From: CAZSBG01 sp964605145 | GTDB lineage: Bacteria; Zhuqueibacterota; Zhuqueibacteria; Thermofontimicrobiales; Thermofontimicrobiaceae | Assembly (NCBI GenBank): GCA_964605145.1 | Contig: CAZSBG010000011.1 | Span: forward strand, 1 to 64,000 | DNA: 64,000 nt | Direction of reading: 5' to 3' | Shown: positions 1 to 8,750 of the stretch, piece after piece | Numbering within the stretch: the stretch's first letter is position 1 | Layout of the letters: the number at the start of each line of letters is the position of its first letter | The notes under the pieces: model-generated | What the model was told of the DNA's origin: nothing | Databases searched by the model: none | The model's input: the letters and a program-made list of their open reading frames with translations, nothing else | Translations under genes and position numbers: made by a program

Positions 1-97
1 TTGTGCGTCCTCTGGCGCATTGAGTTTTGTTTTTTGTGATTTTCTGCCAAAAATGTTCAGACTTTTAATCTTAGGGTACTAAATACAGGTGTAGACC

Positions 98-946
98 ATG
101 CAGAAAATAAAAAGCAGAAATAACAGACGGGTATTGGATAAATACCTCGATGAAATAGATAAAATTCCTCGATTGACGCATGAAGAGGAACTGGAATTAG
201 CGCGTAAAATTAAATCCGGTGACAAGCAGGCATTGAACGAACTGGTAAGATCGAATTTGAAGTTCGTGGTATTCATCGCGCGAGAATACGAAGAACGCGG
301 ACTGCCATTCGACGAACTGGTGAGTGAAGGGAATTTGGGATTAATGGAAGCTGCCAAGCGATTTGATGCGGACCGCGGGTATAAGTTCATTTCCTATGCT
401 GTGTGGTGGATACGACAATCCATTATGCGGGCGGTGGCTAAGCATTCGCGGCTCGTTCGTCTGCCAATCAACCGGATTGGCATTTTGGGTAAATTTAGCT
501 CGACCGTGAAAAATCTTGAGCAGGATTTGGGACGGACACCGGCGCTGGAGGAAGTCGCTGATATGCTGGATATTTCGCCCAGCGAATTGTCGAAAAATTT
601 GACCAATTGGACGAATGAGCTTTCGCTGGATGATTCCACCGTACCTTTTGATGGGAGTCAGGCATTAATTGAGCGACTTGAAAGCGATGAATTCGCCGAA
701 CCATCGAGCAAGCTATTGGAAGAATCGCTGAAAATTGATATTCAATCCGCACTCGATTCACTGACAGAAGCTGAGGCAACCGTGCTACGCCTTTATTTCG
801 GTATCGATGGAGAGCGTCCGTTAACGCTCCTCGAAATTGGAAATAAAATGAATTTGAGTCGCGAACGCATTCGGCAGATCAAACAGAAAGCCGTTCGAAA
901 ATTACAGTATGTTCATCGAAGAGAAAAATTAAGGAATTACCTTTAA
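98..946 (+). CDS. rpoD: RpoD-type (sigma-70 family) RNA polymerase sigma factor
   Basis: Promoter-recognition subunit of RNA polymerase. The 282-aa protein has a short region 1.2 (LDKYLDEIDKIPRLTHEEE), region 2 with the conserved YKFISYAVWWIRQSI core-binding and -10 recognition segment, region 3 beginning near RLPINRIG, and region 4 with a C-terminal helix-turn-helix ending in NLSRERIRQIKQKAVRKL. It lacks the long N-terminal region 1.1 and the non-conserved region of proteobacterial RpoD. This short architecture is usual for the main sigma factor of Bacteroidota, Chlorobiota and relatives, so it may be the housekeeping sigma; a group 2 paralogue cannot be excluded. ATG at 98 follows an AGGTG ribosome-binding site. 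The sigma-54 activator gene starts about 50 bp downstream on the same strand. Confidence 0.93.
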   Translation: MQKIKSRNNRRVLDKYLDEIDKIPRLTHEEELELARKIKSGDKQALNELVRSNLKFVVFIAREYEERGLPFDELVSEGNLGLMEAAKRFDADRGYKFISYAVWWIRQSIMRAVAKHSRLVRLPINRIGILGKFSSTVKNLEQDLGRTPALEEVADMLDISPSELSKNLTNWTNELSLDDSTVPFDGSQALIERLESDEFAEPSSKLLEESLKIDIQSALDSLTEAEATVLRLYFGIDGERPLTLLEIGNKMNLSRERIRQIKQKAVRKLQYVHRREKLRNYL

Positions 947-996
947 TTTCAATTTGGTTGTGCCCAAATGCCCCTGAGAAAGGATATTTGTTTTGT

Positions 997-2385
997 ATGA
1001 AAAATATAGATGAGATAATCAATGAAAATGGACTGCTGAAAACGCTTTTTCATTCCATGCCCAATTCCGTTATGATCATCGATAAAAATCACCGCGTGCA
1101 ATCAGTCAGTGATTTTCTGGAGCGGTCCTGGGAAGTAGACCGTGGTAATATTTTCAACAAGAGCATAGGTGATGCGATTCGGTGTATCAATGCTTCAGAA
1201 GGTAATTCCTGCGGCAAAAATACATTGTGCCAGGATTGTCAGATATACGACGTGGCATTGAAAGCCCTGAATGGAAGAAAGGTTTTCAAGGCGAGAGTGA
1301 ATAAAACATTGCGTCGCGGCGACACCTCCGAAGATGTGATGCTGTTGGTCAGCGCAGCACCGGTGGAATATCGGGATGAACAATTGGCCCTGCTCATGCT
1401 TGAAGATATTTCTGAGCTGAATAATCTGAAAAAAAAGGTTCGCATGCAGGAGGGCTTTGCCGGACTGATCGGTCGCAATTCCAAAATGCTGGAGCTCTAC
1501 GAAACCATTGAAGACCTGGCCCAGGTGGACGTGCCTGTGCTCATTCAGGGAGAAAGCGGCACAGGCAAAGAGCTGATCGCTTCGGCAATTCACCACCAGG
1601 GGAAACGGGCGAATGGGCCGTTTGTTGTGGTCAATTGCGGTGCATTGACTGAAACGCTGCTGGAAAGTGAATTGTTCGGCCATGTGAAAGGCGCATTTAC
1701 GGGCGCCATCCGGGACAAAAAGGGCAGGTTCGAAATGGCAGATGGCGGAACGATTTTCCTCGATGAGTTGAATGATATCTCCCCGCTCATGCAGGTGAAA
1801 ATTTTGAGAGTCCTGCAGGAAGGCACGTTCGAGCGGGTGGGGAGCGAAAAAACCACCAAAGTGGATGTGCGCGTTATTAGCGCGACCAATAAAAATGTCG
1901 CAAAAGAAATTGAGGAAGGCCGGTTTCGGGAGGATTTGTATTATCGACTTTGCGTGGTTCCAATTTTCACGACCCCGCTTCGAGAACGCGCAGATGACAT
2001 TGCCCTCCTCGCAAAACATTTCCTGACCCAGACAATGGATGAACTCCACCGCGAAAATATTGTGATTTCTGACGCCGCGCTTGAATTAATGAAAAAATAC
2101 GACTGGCCGGGAAATATTCGGGAGTTGCAGAACGCGATTAAATTTGCGCTGGTCAAGACAAAGGAAAATATAATCGAACCCAATCATTTGCCTGTAGTCA
2201 TTCAGCAATCGAAGAATAAAATGGTTAAAGTAGTTAAAAGAACGAGAAAACGAAAGTTGAATGATACAGTCGTTCGTTCCGCCCTGGAGAAAACAAATGG
2301 CAATAAATTGGCCTCCGCAAAAATGCTGGGGGTCTCACGCGCTACCCTTTATCGCTATATCGATTTCAGCGGCCTGGAGGGGTAA
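997..2385 (+). CDS. PAS-domain sigma-54-dependent transcriptional activator
   Basis: Enhancer-binding protein that would activate sigma-54 promoters by ATP hydrolysis. An N-terminal PAS-like sensor (about residues 8-140) holds a cysteine cluster (C72, C78, C81, spacing C-x5-C-x2-C). The AAA+ domain has Walker A GESGTGKE (185-192), the sigma-54-contacting GAFTGA loop (232-237) and a Walker B segment ending FLDEL. A Fis-type helix-turn-helix closes the protein (LASAKMLGVSRATLYRYI). No receiver domain is present, so control probably comes from the PAS input. The frame is open from a TTG at 958, but ATG 997 has an AGAAAGGA ribosome-binding site and removes a non-conserved leader. I found no convincing -24/-12 promoter in the window, so its targets are unknown. 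Confidence 0.92.
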   Translation: MKNIDEIINENGLLKTLFHSMPNSVMIIDKNHRVQSVSDFLERSWEVDRGNIFNKSIGDAIRCINASEGNSCGKNTLCQDCQIYDVALKALNGRKVFKARVNKTLRRGDTSEDVMLLVSAAPVEYRDEQLALLMLEDISELNNLKKKVRMQEGFAGLIGRNSKMLELYETIEDLAQVDVPVLIQGESGTGKELIASAIHHQGKRANGPFVVVNCGALTETLLESELFGHVKGAFTGAIRDKKGRFEMADGGTIFLDELNDISPLMQVKILRVLQEGTFERVGSEKTTKVDVRVISATNKNVAKEIEEGRFREDLYYRLCVVPIFTTPLRERADDIALLAKHFLTQTMDELHRENIVISDAALELMKKYDWPGNIRELQNAIKFALVKTKENIIEPNHLPVVIQQSKNKMVKVVKRTRKRKLNDTVVRSALEKTNGNKLASAKMLGVSRATLYRYIDFSGLEG

Positions 2386-2667
2386 ATTATTAATTTTACA
2401 AATAACAAGCTGAAATTAATTTCCAAAATTCAAAAAATACAGCAATTCAGAGATCTATAGTTCAAGATAGAACAGGCTCAAAACAGAAGGTACGATTTTA
2501 TCGTGATCGGTAAATTAAAGACTGGGGCTTTTCAGTAATTTTTTATCCACAGCACGACTCGAATACAAATGGTTTAGGGGGGAGAGAAAAGAAAAGCGTT
2601 ACCATTCGTCATTAGAATGGGAATGTTTTGAAAAAAATGAAGGTTTTTGCAATGACAAGGTGCATCC

Positions 2668-3879
2668 ATGAGTACTGACAACTTTTATTTGAACCTTCCC
2701 ATTCTCACTAATTTTCTGGAAGTGGCGAATCCCCAGAATTATCAGGAAATACCTGAAGATTGGAGCGTTGTTGTCGCTGATGTTCGCGGTTCAACAATGG
2801 CAATTCAGGACGGTCGTTATAAAGAAGTAAACATTGTTGGCGCGTCAGTTATTGTTTCCATTTTAAATATAGCCAAAAAACTGGAAATTCCATTTGTTTT
2901 TGGAGGCGATGGTGCATCCCTCTGCATTCCGGACGCTTTGGTGTTGCCGGCAAAGAGAGCCCTAATTGCTACAAAAATTCTGGCGAAAAAACAATATAAT
3001 CTCGATTTACGCGTTGGTGTGGTTCCTGTCAAGGATGTCATTGAAGCCGGCGCCACAATTCTGACAGCTCGGTATCGGTTTTCCGAATATTTCAATCAGG
3101 CGGTTTTTATGGGCGGTGGTTTGCACTATGCCGAAGAAATTCTGAAAGATCCTGATATTGGGAAAAAATACAATTTGAATTCAGAATCGTATGAACCGCG
3201 GGCGAATTTTAAAGGTCTGGAGTGCCGCTGGAGAGATATTCCCAGTCAGCACAGCGAAACTGTCGCGCTTCTCATTAAAGCGACAAAAAGTACATTCAAA
3301 GAAAATGCAAAAATCTATAGTGAGGTGATTTCAGAAATCCAGTCAATTTACGGCGATGATGAAAACTGTCACCCCATCCATGTCCGCAACGTTCATCTCA
3401 CCTTAAATCCGAAAAAATTGTTGGTGGAAACAAAAATTCGTACGTTTGGGCGAAGCTGGGCGCATCGAATGATGTACAAAATCTGGATCCGAATTCAAAT
3501 TGCAGTGCGCGCCGGGATCATGTTCTTCGGTTTCCCTGTGACCAGGGTTAACTGGACGACATTCAAGGCTGATTTGGTCAGGAATACGGATTTCAAAAAA
3601 TTCGATGACATGCTGCGCAATGTCCTTTCAGGCAACCCCGATCAGCGTGAAGAGCTTGTCGATTACCTGGAAAAACGCGCTGAAAATAATGAGCTGGTCT
3701 ACGGCATCTTTGCATCCCCATCCGCCCTGGTGACGTGCTACATTACCGAAGACAACGGGAATCATTTTCATTTTGTTGACGGCAATAATGGCGGTTACGC
3801 CATTGCCGCCAAGCAAATGAAGTTCTTTCTGGAAATTCAGCGTTCGAAGAATTTCTCAGAAATGTCCGTTGTCAATTAA
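2668..3879 (+). CDS. DUF3095 family protein (nucleotidyl-cyclase-like N-terminal region)
   Basis: The 403-aa protein matches my recollection of the DUF3095 family, whose function is unknown. The N-terminal half contains WSVVVADVRGSTMAI followed by VFGGDGASLCIP. The spacing of these two acidic motifs resembles the metal-binding aspartates of class III nucleotidyl cyclases (D-x-R/K-G-S/F-T ... GGDG), so a cyclase-like fold is plausible; activity is not shown. No signal peptide or membrane segment is visible, so it should be cytoplasmic. ATG 2668 has a weak AAGG upstream. It stands alone: 282 bp separate it from the sigma-54 activator and nearly 400 bp from the next gene. Confidence 0.75.
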   Translation: MSTDNFYLNLPILTNFLEVANPQNYQEIPEDWSVVVADVRGSTMAIQDGRYKEVNIVGASVIVSILNIAKKLEIPFVFGGDGASLCIPDALVLPAKRALIATKILAKKQYNLDLRVGVVPVKDVIEAGATILTARYRFSEYFNQAVFMGGGLHYAEEILKDPDIGKKYNLNSESYEPRANFKGLECRWRDIPSQHSETVALLIKATKSTFKENAKIYSEVISEIQSIYGDDENCHPIHVRNVHLTLNPKKLLVETKIRTFGRSWAHRMMYKIWIRIQIAVRAGIMFFGFPVTRVNWTTFKADLVRNTDFKKFDDMLRNVLSGNPDQREELVDYLEKRAENNELVYGIFASPSALVTCYITEDNGNHFHFVDGNNGGYAIAAKQMKFFLEIQRSKNFSEMSVVN

Positions 3880-4276
3880 ATAGTCGAATTTTTTCCTGAA
3901 CGAAAAGATTGTGTTTTCGCTCAAATACAAATGTCAGTCTGTCTTTAAACAACTAAATTTCTGGTTTCCCGGTCATTGCGCAATGTTTTTTGCGGAAGCA
4001 ATCTCTGTAAAAAACAGGGATTGCTTCATCGCTTCGTTTCTCGCAACGATAGTGTGAATATAAATTGTTCTTTTTCAGAAAAACAGTTAATCTTAAGTTC
4101 GATTCAATCAACTCAATTTTAAGCAATGTGAAACTGAAAGCGCTTCAAGTTTAATCCGCATCGATTGATAATTGAACATCCTGATCTTTTGAATACGTGG
4201 GATTTTTCCATTAAATAAAAAATATAAATACATCAGGTTAACAAATCACGAACAGAAAAAAATAAGGAAAAATACT
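3880..4276. repeat. Intergenic stretch with a REP-like hairpin (about 3972-4051)
   Basis: No gene is visible. Around 3995-4028 a GAAGCAATC arm is followed about 15 bp later by its complement GATTGCTTC. This is nested inside outer GTCATTGCG / CGCAACGAT arms, giving a REP-like palindromic unit of roughly 80 bp. The rest is AT-rich leader sequence before the mtaB-like gene, including a TGAAAGCGCTTCA near-palindrome around 4135-4147 that resembles a LacI/CcpA-type operator but is one base short of that consensus. No cobalamin riboswitch was recognised. Confidence 0.5.
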
Positions 4277-4546
4277 ATGAGAAGTTTTACTACATTAGCA
4301 TACTCATCGCCCTCTGAAATGATATTTGGGAAATCTCTGCATCCAGTTACGTGCGGCTTTGATCTGGAAATCGGCGATGGCCTGGTTTTCCCTGAGGTGA
4401 ATTACACATTGCCGTCAATGCATGTGGGTGAAGAAAATTTAGCCAGCGTTATGAAAGAGTATGAAATAATGGTCGATTCCATTCTGTCGCGTTCGGTTAA
4501 ATTGGGTGTGACCGGGGTGGTTTTGGAATTTGAGCACGCTCCATAA
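4277..4546 (+). CDS. mtaB: MtaB-like methanol:corrinoid methyltransferase, N-terminal part before in-frame TAA
   Basis: The 89-aa frame encodes the N-terminus of an MtaB-type methyltransferase (FGKSLHPVTCGFDLEIGDG, then GVVLEFEHAP). It stops at TAA 4544-4546, and the next codon in the same frame is ATG, from which the rest of the protein continues unbroken. It therefore looks like one gene interrupted by a single ochre codon, not two unrelated genes. From memory of family members, the stop replaces a residue (Gln or Pro) just before a conserved Met-Thr pair. CAA to TAA is a single C-to-T change. ATG 4277 is preceded by AAGGAAAA. MtaB transfers the methyl group of methanol to a corrinoid protein; no mtaC or mtaA partner lies nearby. 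Confidence 0.8.
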   Translation: MRSFTTLAYSSPSEMIFGKSLHPVTCGFDLEIGDGLVFPEVNYTLPSMHVGEENLASVMKEYEIMVDSILSRSVKLGVTGVVLEFEHAP

Positions 4547-5644
4547 ATGACAGACATTCTTGAAATGGGTGTCAAAATTACAGAACAAACAAAAAGCCTG
4601 ATGAAAAAGTATTTTGACGAGCACAACCTTAAATCGGCGTTGCGTGTAACAATTTGCGATATACGGGAGGAGATGAGACCTCCTTTAATCCGAACAGGTG
4701 ATGGCGTAAAAAAAGTGTTGGATGCCTTTGAGATGAATGCCAAATTGGGAGCTGATATGCTTGCAATCGAATCGATTGGCGGGAAAGAAGTTCATGATCC
4801 GGCATTGATGGAAGCAAATATCCCGGGTATTCTTCTTGCATTGGGAATTTTAGCGCCACGTGATATGCATTTTCTCTGGAGGAAAATTGTTTCAATAGCT
4901 TCAAAGACTCATGTTATCGCCTCAGGTGATACCGCTTGTGGATTTGCAAATACGGCCATGGTGCTGGCAGATAAACAGTACATTCCATCAGTTTTGGCGG
5001 CGGTTGTTCGTGCAATGTCTGCTGTTCGCTCTCTGGTTGCCTATGAGGAAGGGGCTAAGGGACCTTCAAAAGATTGCGGTTACGAAGGACCGGTAATCAA
5101 AGCGATTACAGGCACGCCGATTTCCATGGAAGGAAAAACAGCCGCGTGCGCTCATTTCAGTCACATGGGAAATATTGCCGCCGCTGTTTGTGATTTATGG
5201 AGCAATGAATCGGTGCAGAATGTAAAATTGTTGTCAGGATTTGCACCAGAAGTGTTCACGGAAATTCTGGCGTATGATTGCAGACTTATGAATCTGGCAT
5301 CTAAGAACGGATTGGCAAATAACTATCAAAAATTGTTGGTGGATAGTGATGAGTTTAAGAGTGTGCATGCTTTCATCATTTCACCGGAGTCGTCGTTTAA
5401 AATTGCGCAGGCGATCGTTGATGAGAAAGATGATTTTAACAGAACTCATCGCGCCGGGCTCGTTGCGTGTCAATTAATGAGGGAAGCGGTCGAAGCAAAA
5501 AATCTTGTGCTGTCCGATCGTGAAATGAATTGGCTCGATCGCATCCAGGACGATTTGGAGCTATATACGGATGAGCAGAAAGTCCTGGAATATGGGAATA
5601 ATAATTTTGGAGAGAAGTATTTGCCGGACGAATATGGAATATGA
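4547..5644 (+). CDS. mtaB: MtaB-like methanol:corrinoid methyltransferase, main part after in-frame TAA
   Basis: The 365-aa frame continues the upstream 89-aa frame without a shift. It contains all three zinc ligands known for MtaB: Glu in AIESIGGKE (residue 75 here, 165 of the joined protein), Cys in SGDTACGFAN (131/221) and Cys in KDCGYEG (177/267). The catalytic core is therefore intact and only the N-terminal ~90 residues lie before the stop. Translation could restart at ATG 4547, directly after the TAA, by coupling; I see no separate ribosome-binding site. The substrate could be methanol or another methoxy or methyl donor, since MtaB paralogues vary. Isolation from corrinoid-protein and MtaA genes is unusual for this pathway. 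Confidence 0.85.
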   Translation: MTDILEMGVKITEQTKSLMKKYFDEHNLKSALRVTICDIREEMRPPLIRTGDGVKKVLDAFEMNAKLGADMLAIESIGGKEVHDPALMEANIPGILLALGILAPRDMHFLWRKIVSIASKTHVIASGDTACGFANTAMVLADKQYIPSVLAAVVRAMSAVRSLVAYEEGAKGPSKDCGYEGPVIKAITGTPISMEGKTAACAHFSHMGNIAAAVCDLWSNESVQNVKLLSGFAPEVFTEILAYDCRLMNLASKNGLANNYQKLLVDSDEFKSVHAFIISPESSFKIAQAIVDEKDDFNRTHRAGLVACQLMREAVEAKNLVLSDREMNWLDRIQDDLELYTDEQKVLEYGNNNFGEKYLPDEYGI

Positions 5645-5934
5645 CGCATTATGGCCGTTGTGCTGAGAAATACATTTGGTTGAGATGGCGAAACGAGCAT
5701 TCTCTCATGAAAACTGAACCTGTAAAATGGAACTGTCTTAATTGAAATTAGAGGTGAGACAGGACTAATGATACTCGGACGACAGCGTTTCTCAGTGAGT
5801 TGATGATATTATTTGAACATTTGATTGTAAAAAGAGTGAACATAATTAAACAAATATATTGTTTCAATGAGAATTAACGAATGCAGTCCGACATTGATCT
5901 TCTTCGATAAAAAAATAAAAAATGGGAGACGCTC

Positions 5935-6525
5935 ATGGAACGCACTGTGAGTCACGTTTTAAAGTCAATCGTTTTGCTTTCACTTATCTTTTTCGCAGGG
6001 TGTTCACAGCAGCGGGTGTATCAAAACCCGGAAAAGGACAGAAGTATGTCCGATGATTCCGGGATCATTTATCTTGATGAAGATGAACCCGGCACCAAGG
6101 AAAATGAGAACAATACCGCTGCTCAAAGAACACAAAATGCAGGGAAAGAGAATAGTGGAATTATCTATCTGAGTGAAGAAGAGCAGCGATCTGTCAATCG
6201 AAATGAAACGCAGCAACCAAAACGAGTTACCGGCGATGCCCAGTTAGGCAAGGCCTCTTATTACGCAGATAAATTTCACGGCAGGAAAACAGCCAGCGGC
6301 GAACTGTACGACCGGGATAAAATGACAGCGGCTCACCGGACTTTACCATTCGGTACGATGTGCAGAGTGACAAATCTTGCCAACGCAAAGAGCGTCGAAG
6401 TCCGCGTGAACGACCGCGGGCCATTCTCAAAAGGGCGTGTAATTGATGTGTCCTACAGAGCAATGAGTTTGCTGGATGGAATTCATGCCGGCTTGATTAA
6501 TGTTAAAGTTGAAGTAATAAAGTAG
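5935..6525 (+). CDS. rlpA: RlpA-like septal lipoprotein with double-psi beta-barrel
   Basis: The 196-aa lipoprotein has a signal peptide ending in the lipobox FFAGC (Cys about residue 23). A low-complexity acidic linker follows with two copies of an SGIIYL-S/D-E-E/D motif. The C-terminal RlpA/DPBB domain includes GKASYYADKFHGRKTASGE, AHRTLPFGT, VTNLANAKSVEVRVNDRGPF and a VIDVSYRAM motif. RlpA proteins sit in the outer membrane and bind or cleave denuded septal peptidoglycan. The aspartate of the NDRGPF motif is present. There is no SPOR domain, so septal targeting would have to occur another way. ATG 5935 has a GGGAGA ribosome-binding site. The 290 bp upstream, after the mtaB-like gene, contain no other gene. 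Confidence 0.88.
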   Translation: MERTVSHVLKSIVLLSLIFFAGCSQQRVYQNPEKDRSMSDDSGIIYLDEDEPGTKENENNTAAQRTQNAGKENSGIIYLSEEEQRSVNRNETQQPKRVTGDAQLGKASYYADKFHGRKTASGELYDRDKMTAAHRTLPFGTMCRVTNLANAKSVEVRVNDRGPFSKGRVIDVSYRAMSLLDGIHAGLINVKVEVIK

Positions 6526-6605
6526 AAAATATTCGAACTGTTAATTACCAGGGCCTCAGATTCATGCATTGAAATGAATATGGGGTTTTTATTCAGTGAG
6601 AAATT

Positions 6606-6786
6606 AATTTTTAAGCTCACTACCGGACACTTTTTCCAAAAGTACATTTTAGATCAAATTGTCATGCCCGAATGCTTCAATCGGGCATCCATTTGACAAA
6701 ATTTTATGAGATTCCCGCCAAAAACATGCGGGAATGACAGCTCTACTGAACATAATTTGAAAAGTGTCCGGTAGTGAATTTTTAAG
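6606..6786. mobile_element. MITE-like insertion with 17-bp terminal inverted repeats
   Basis: A 159-bp non-coding segment (6618-6776) is bounded by perfect 17-bp inverted repeats: CACTACCGGACACTTTT at 6618-6634 and its complement at 6760-6776. The 10-mer AATTTTTAAG occurs at 6606-6615 and again at 6777-6786, as expected for a target-site duplication (two bases separate the left copy from the inverted repeat). Inside lies a REP-like palindrome (gattcccgcc ... gcgggaatgac). The termini resemble the ends of insertion sequences, so this is probably a non-autonomous element. Its right flank provides part of the AAGGAGG ribosome-binding site of the gene at 6795. Confidence 0.75.
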
Positions 6787-6794
6787 GAGGATAA

Positions 6795-7412
6795 ATGAAA
6801 GCCAATAAAAGTATCGTATTTTTGATGACAATCATTTTGCTTGGGACGATTTTTGGTAATGTGAATGCCCAGGGAAAAAATGAGTCAGCCAATCAGCAGG
6901 AAATGATGGCAGCGTACATGGAATTGGCCAAACCGGGACCAGAGCACAAGTTATTGGAATCGCTGGTTGGTGCGTGGAATCTGGAAGGAAAAATCTGGAT
7001 GCAACCCGGCGCTGAGCCCATGAGTTTTACCGGTGTGTCCGAAAATAAAATGGTTCTGGGGGGACGATTTTTACAAATGGCGTCCATCAGCGGCGAAGGC
7101 GACATGTACACGGAAACGTTGACCCTGACCGGCTTTGACAGACGCCACAAAAAATATGTCACCGTGGGACTGGATACGTGGGGCACCTATTACGTGACTG
7201 CTTCCGGCAGCTACGATAAGGCTGAAAAGAAGCTAACCATGTATGGCGAAGATGAAGACCCGGTCATGAAAATGACTCAAAAATATGATTTCAATTTTTA
7301 CTTCAAAGGACCGGATAAAGTTGTTTCAGAAACGGTATTCAAGGATTTTCCCACACCGTCAGGAATTCAAAAAGAGTATAAAATGGTGGAAATTGTCTAT
7401 ACAAGAAAATAG
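6795..7412 (+). CDS. DUF1579 family secreted protein
   Basis: The 205-aa protein has an N-terminal signal peptide (cleavage likely after GNVNA). It matches the DUF1579 family: GPEHKLLESLVGAWNLEGKIW, then an FTGVSENKMVLGGRFL segment, ending in a lipocalin-like beta-barrel with FPTPSGIQKEYKMVEIVYTRK. Family function is unknown; members are often secreted. ATG 6795 is preceded by an ideal AAGGAGG at a 5-base distance. Its upstream region was rewritten by the MITE-like insertion that ends at 6786, so its promoter may lie within or beyond that element. Confidence 0.8.
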   Translation: MKANKSIVFLMTIILLGTIFGNVNAQGKNESANQQEMMAAYMELAKPGPEHKLLESLVGAWNLEGKIWMQPGAEPMSFTGVSENKMVLGGRFLQMASISGEGDMYTETLTLTGFDRRHKKYVTVGLDTWGTYYVTASGSYDKAEKKLTMYGEDEDPVMKMTQKYDFNFYFKGPDKVVSETVFKDFPTPSGIQKEYKMVEIVYTRK

Positions 7413-7524
7413 GTTTTTCAATCAAAAGAACATTGGTCGAAGCAGCAAAGAAGACAACATTTTCAGCAAATAACGATTTAATTAGATATCTGCAAAATAG
7501 AAAAGCGTTTCATTTCAATACCGA

Positions 7525-7606
7525 AACTTCGGGAGAGAAATCTGCGTAACTATTTGATATAATATAAAATACAGATTTCTCACTTCACTTCGATCCGTTC
7601 GAAATG
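7525..7606. repeat. Palindromic repeat, partial copy
   Basis: GAGAGAAATCTG near 7530 is matched by the inverted CAGATTTCTCAC near 7572, followed by TTCGAAATGATAT. The bases match the inner part of the palindromic elements at 11866-12018 and 35725-35880, so this looks like a degraded or partial copy. It lies between the DUF1579 gene and the next lipoprotein gene. Confidence 0.5.
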
Positions 7607-7664
7607 ATATAAAAAGCTAATTTTGCAGAAGTCTATACGATTCAATAAAAAAGGAGGACTGAAA

Positions 7665-8750
7665 ATGAGGAATTTAGTGCGCAGTAAATTTCTGATGCTG
7701 GTTTTGGTTTTTGGATTGATGATGAACTGTGAGCCGCTTGTAGACAATTTAGAGGACGACGAAACCGGCATCGATTACACAGCGAAAAAAATGACTGCGG
7801 CTCCAACGCAGGTTACCACCGTAAAAGTGATGACCTGGAATATTCGGTTTGGGGCCGGCCGAATTCCCTGGTTTGGCGACTCATGCGGGGATCGGGTTAT
7901 TTTGACAGATGATGAGGTGATGGCCAGCCTCAGCGGGATCGCGCAAAAATTGTACGAAGAACAGCCGGACATTCTTTTAATTCAGGAGATCGATGTCCAG
8001 TCGAAACGCTCCGGATATGTCGATCAGGTGCAATGGCTGCTCGACCACACCTATTTTAATTACGCCACGTTTGCCTCGGCATGGAAGGCGCAATTCATTC
8101 CCAGCGATGGTTTGGGACGAATGAATATGGGCAACGCCATTCTCTCGCGATGGAAAATTTCGGAAGCGGAACGCATTGCGTTGCCGCTTCGTGGCGACCA
8201 GGACGCGCTGACCCAGTATTTTTACCTGCGAAGGAATATTTTAAAAGCAAAAATCGCGGTTCCGAATCTGGATAATTTTTACGCGGTGGTTGTGCATGCT
8301 TCAGCGTTTGCCATGGATGATACAAAGAAGAAGCACATCGATATTTTCAAAACAGAGCTGGATAAGATCACCGAAACCGGAGGCTATTTCGTTTCCGGCG
8401 GTGATTTGAATGAATTGCCTCCCGGTGCATCGAAGACGAATTTCTGTATCGAAAACCTCTGCCCGGGCGAAAATCCGGATGAAAAGGAAGGCTGCGATTT
8501 CAGCAAAGAGGTCACCTGGCTGCAGGAATTGTACGACACTTATGCGCCGGCGGTGCCGCTTCAGGATTATTTAACGAACGAGAAATTCTATTTCACCAGC
8601 ACGCCGGATTGGGGCGGCGACTGGCAAAAGAAACTCGACTATTTGTTCACGAATTATAAATGGATTACCGGCAGCGATATCACGCACCAGGATGCAACGG
8701 AATTATCCGATCACACACCGGTCAGCGCGAGCTGGGAGGTGCCCCAATGA
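7665..8750 (+). CDS. Endonuclease/exonuclease/phosphatase-fold lipoprotein
   Basis: A secreted, lipid-anchored member of the EEP (DNase I / sphingomyelinase / inositol phosphatase) superfamily. The signal peptide ends in a lipobox (LMMNC). EEP motifs follow in order: VKVMTWNIRFG, ILLIQEIDVQ (metal-binding Glu), a GNAILSRW block, VHASAF in place of the usual TH motif, SGGDLNELP (catalytic GDxN) and the terminal ELSDHTPVSA (catalytic SDH). The known families hydrolyse phosphodiester or phosphomonoester bonds; the substrate cannot be told from sequence. ATG 7665 has AAGGAGG at 7651-7657, preferred over the upstream in-frame TTG at 7623. The stop codon overlaps the start of the next gene (ATGA), so the two are translationally coupled. 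Confidence 0.87.
   Translation: MRNLVRSKFLMLVLVFGLMMNCEPLVDNLEDDETGIDYTAKKMTAAPTQVTTVKVMTWNIRFGAGRIPWFGDSCGDRVILTDDEVMASLSGIAQKLYEEQPDILLIQEIDVQSKRSGYVDQVQWLLDHTYFNYATFASAWKAQFIPSDGLGRMNMGNAILSRWKISEAERIALPLRGDQDALTQYFYLRRNILKAKIAVPNLDNFYAVVVHASAFAMDDTKKKHIDIFKTELDKITETGGYFVSGGDLNELPPGASKTNFCIENLCPGENPDEKEGCDFSKEVTWLQELYDTYAPAVPLQDYLTNEKFYFTSTPDWGGDWQKKLDYLFTNYKWITGSDITHQDATELSDHTPVSASWEVPQ

Noticed and set aside
4080..4276. Cobalamin riboswitch ahead of the corrinoid-dependent methyltransferase
   Set aside because: I looked for the conserved B12-box (GCCACTG-like) and saw none; the leader is AT-rich without the expected helices.
4544..4546. In-frame stop in the mtaB-like gene as pyrrolysine
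   Set aside because: Pyrrolysine is read at UAG in MtmB/MtbB/MttB. This codon is TAA, MtaB has no known pyrrolysine, and no pyl genes are in the window.
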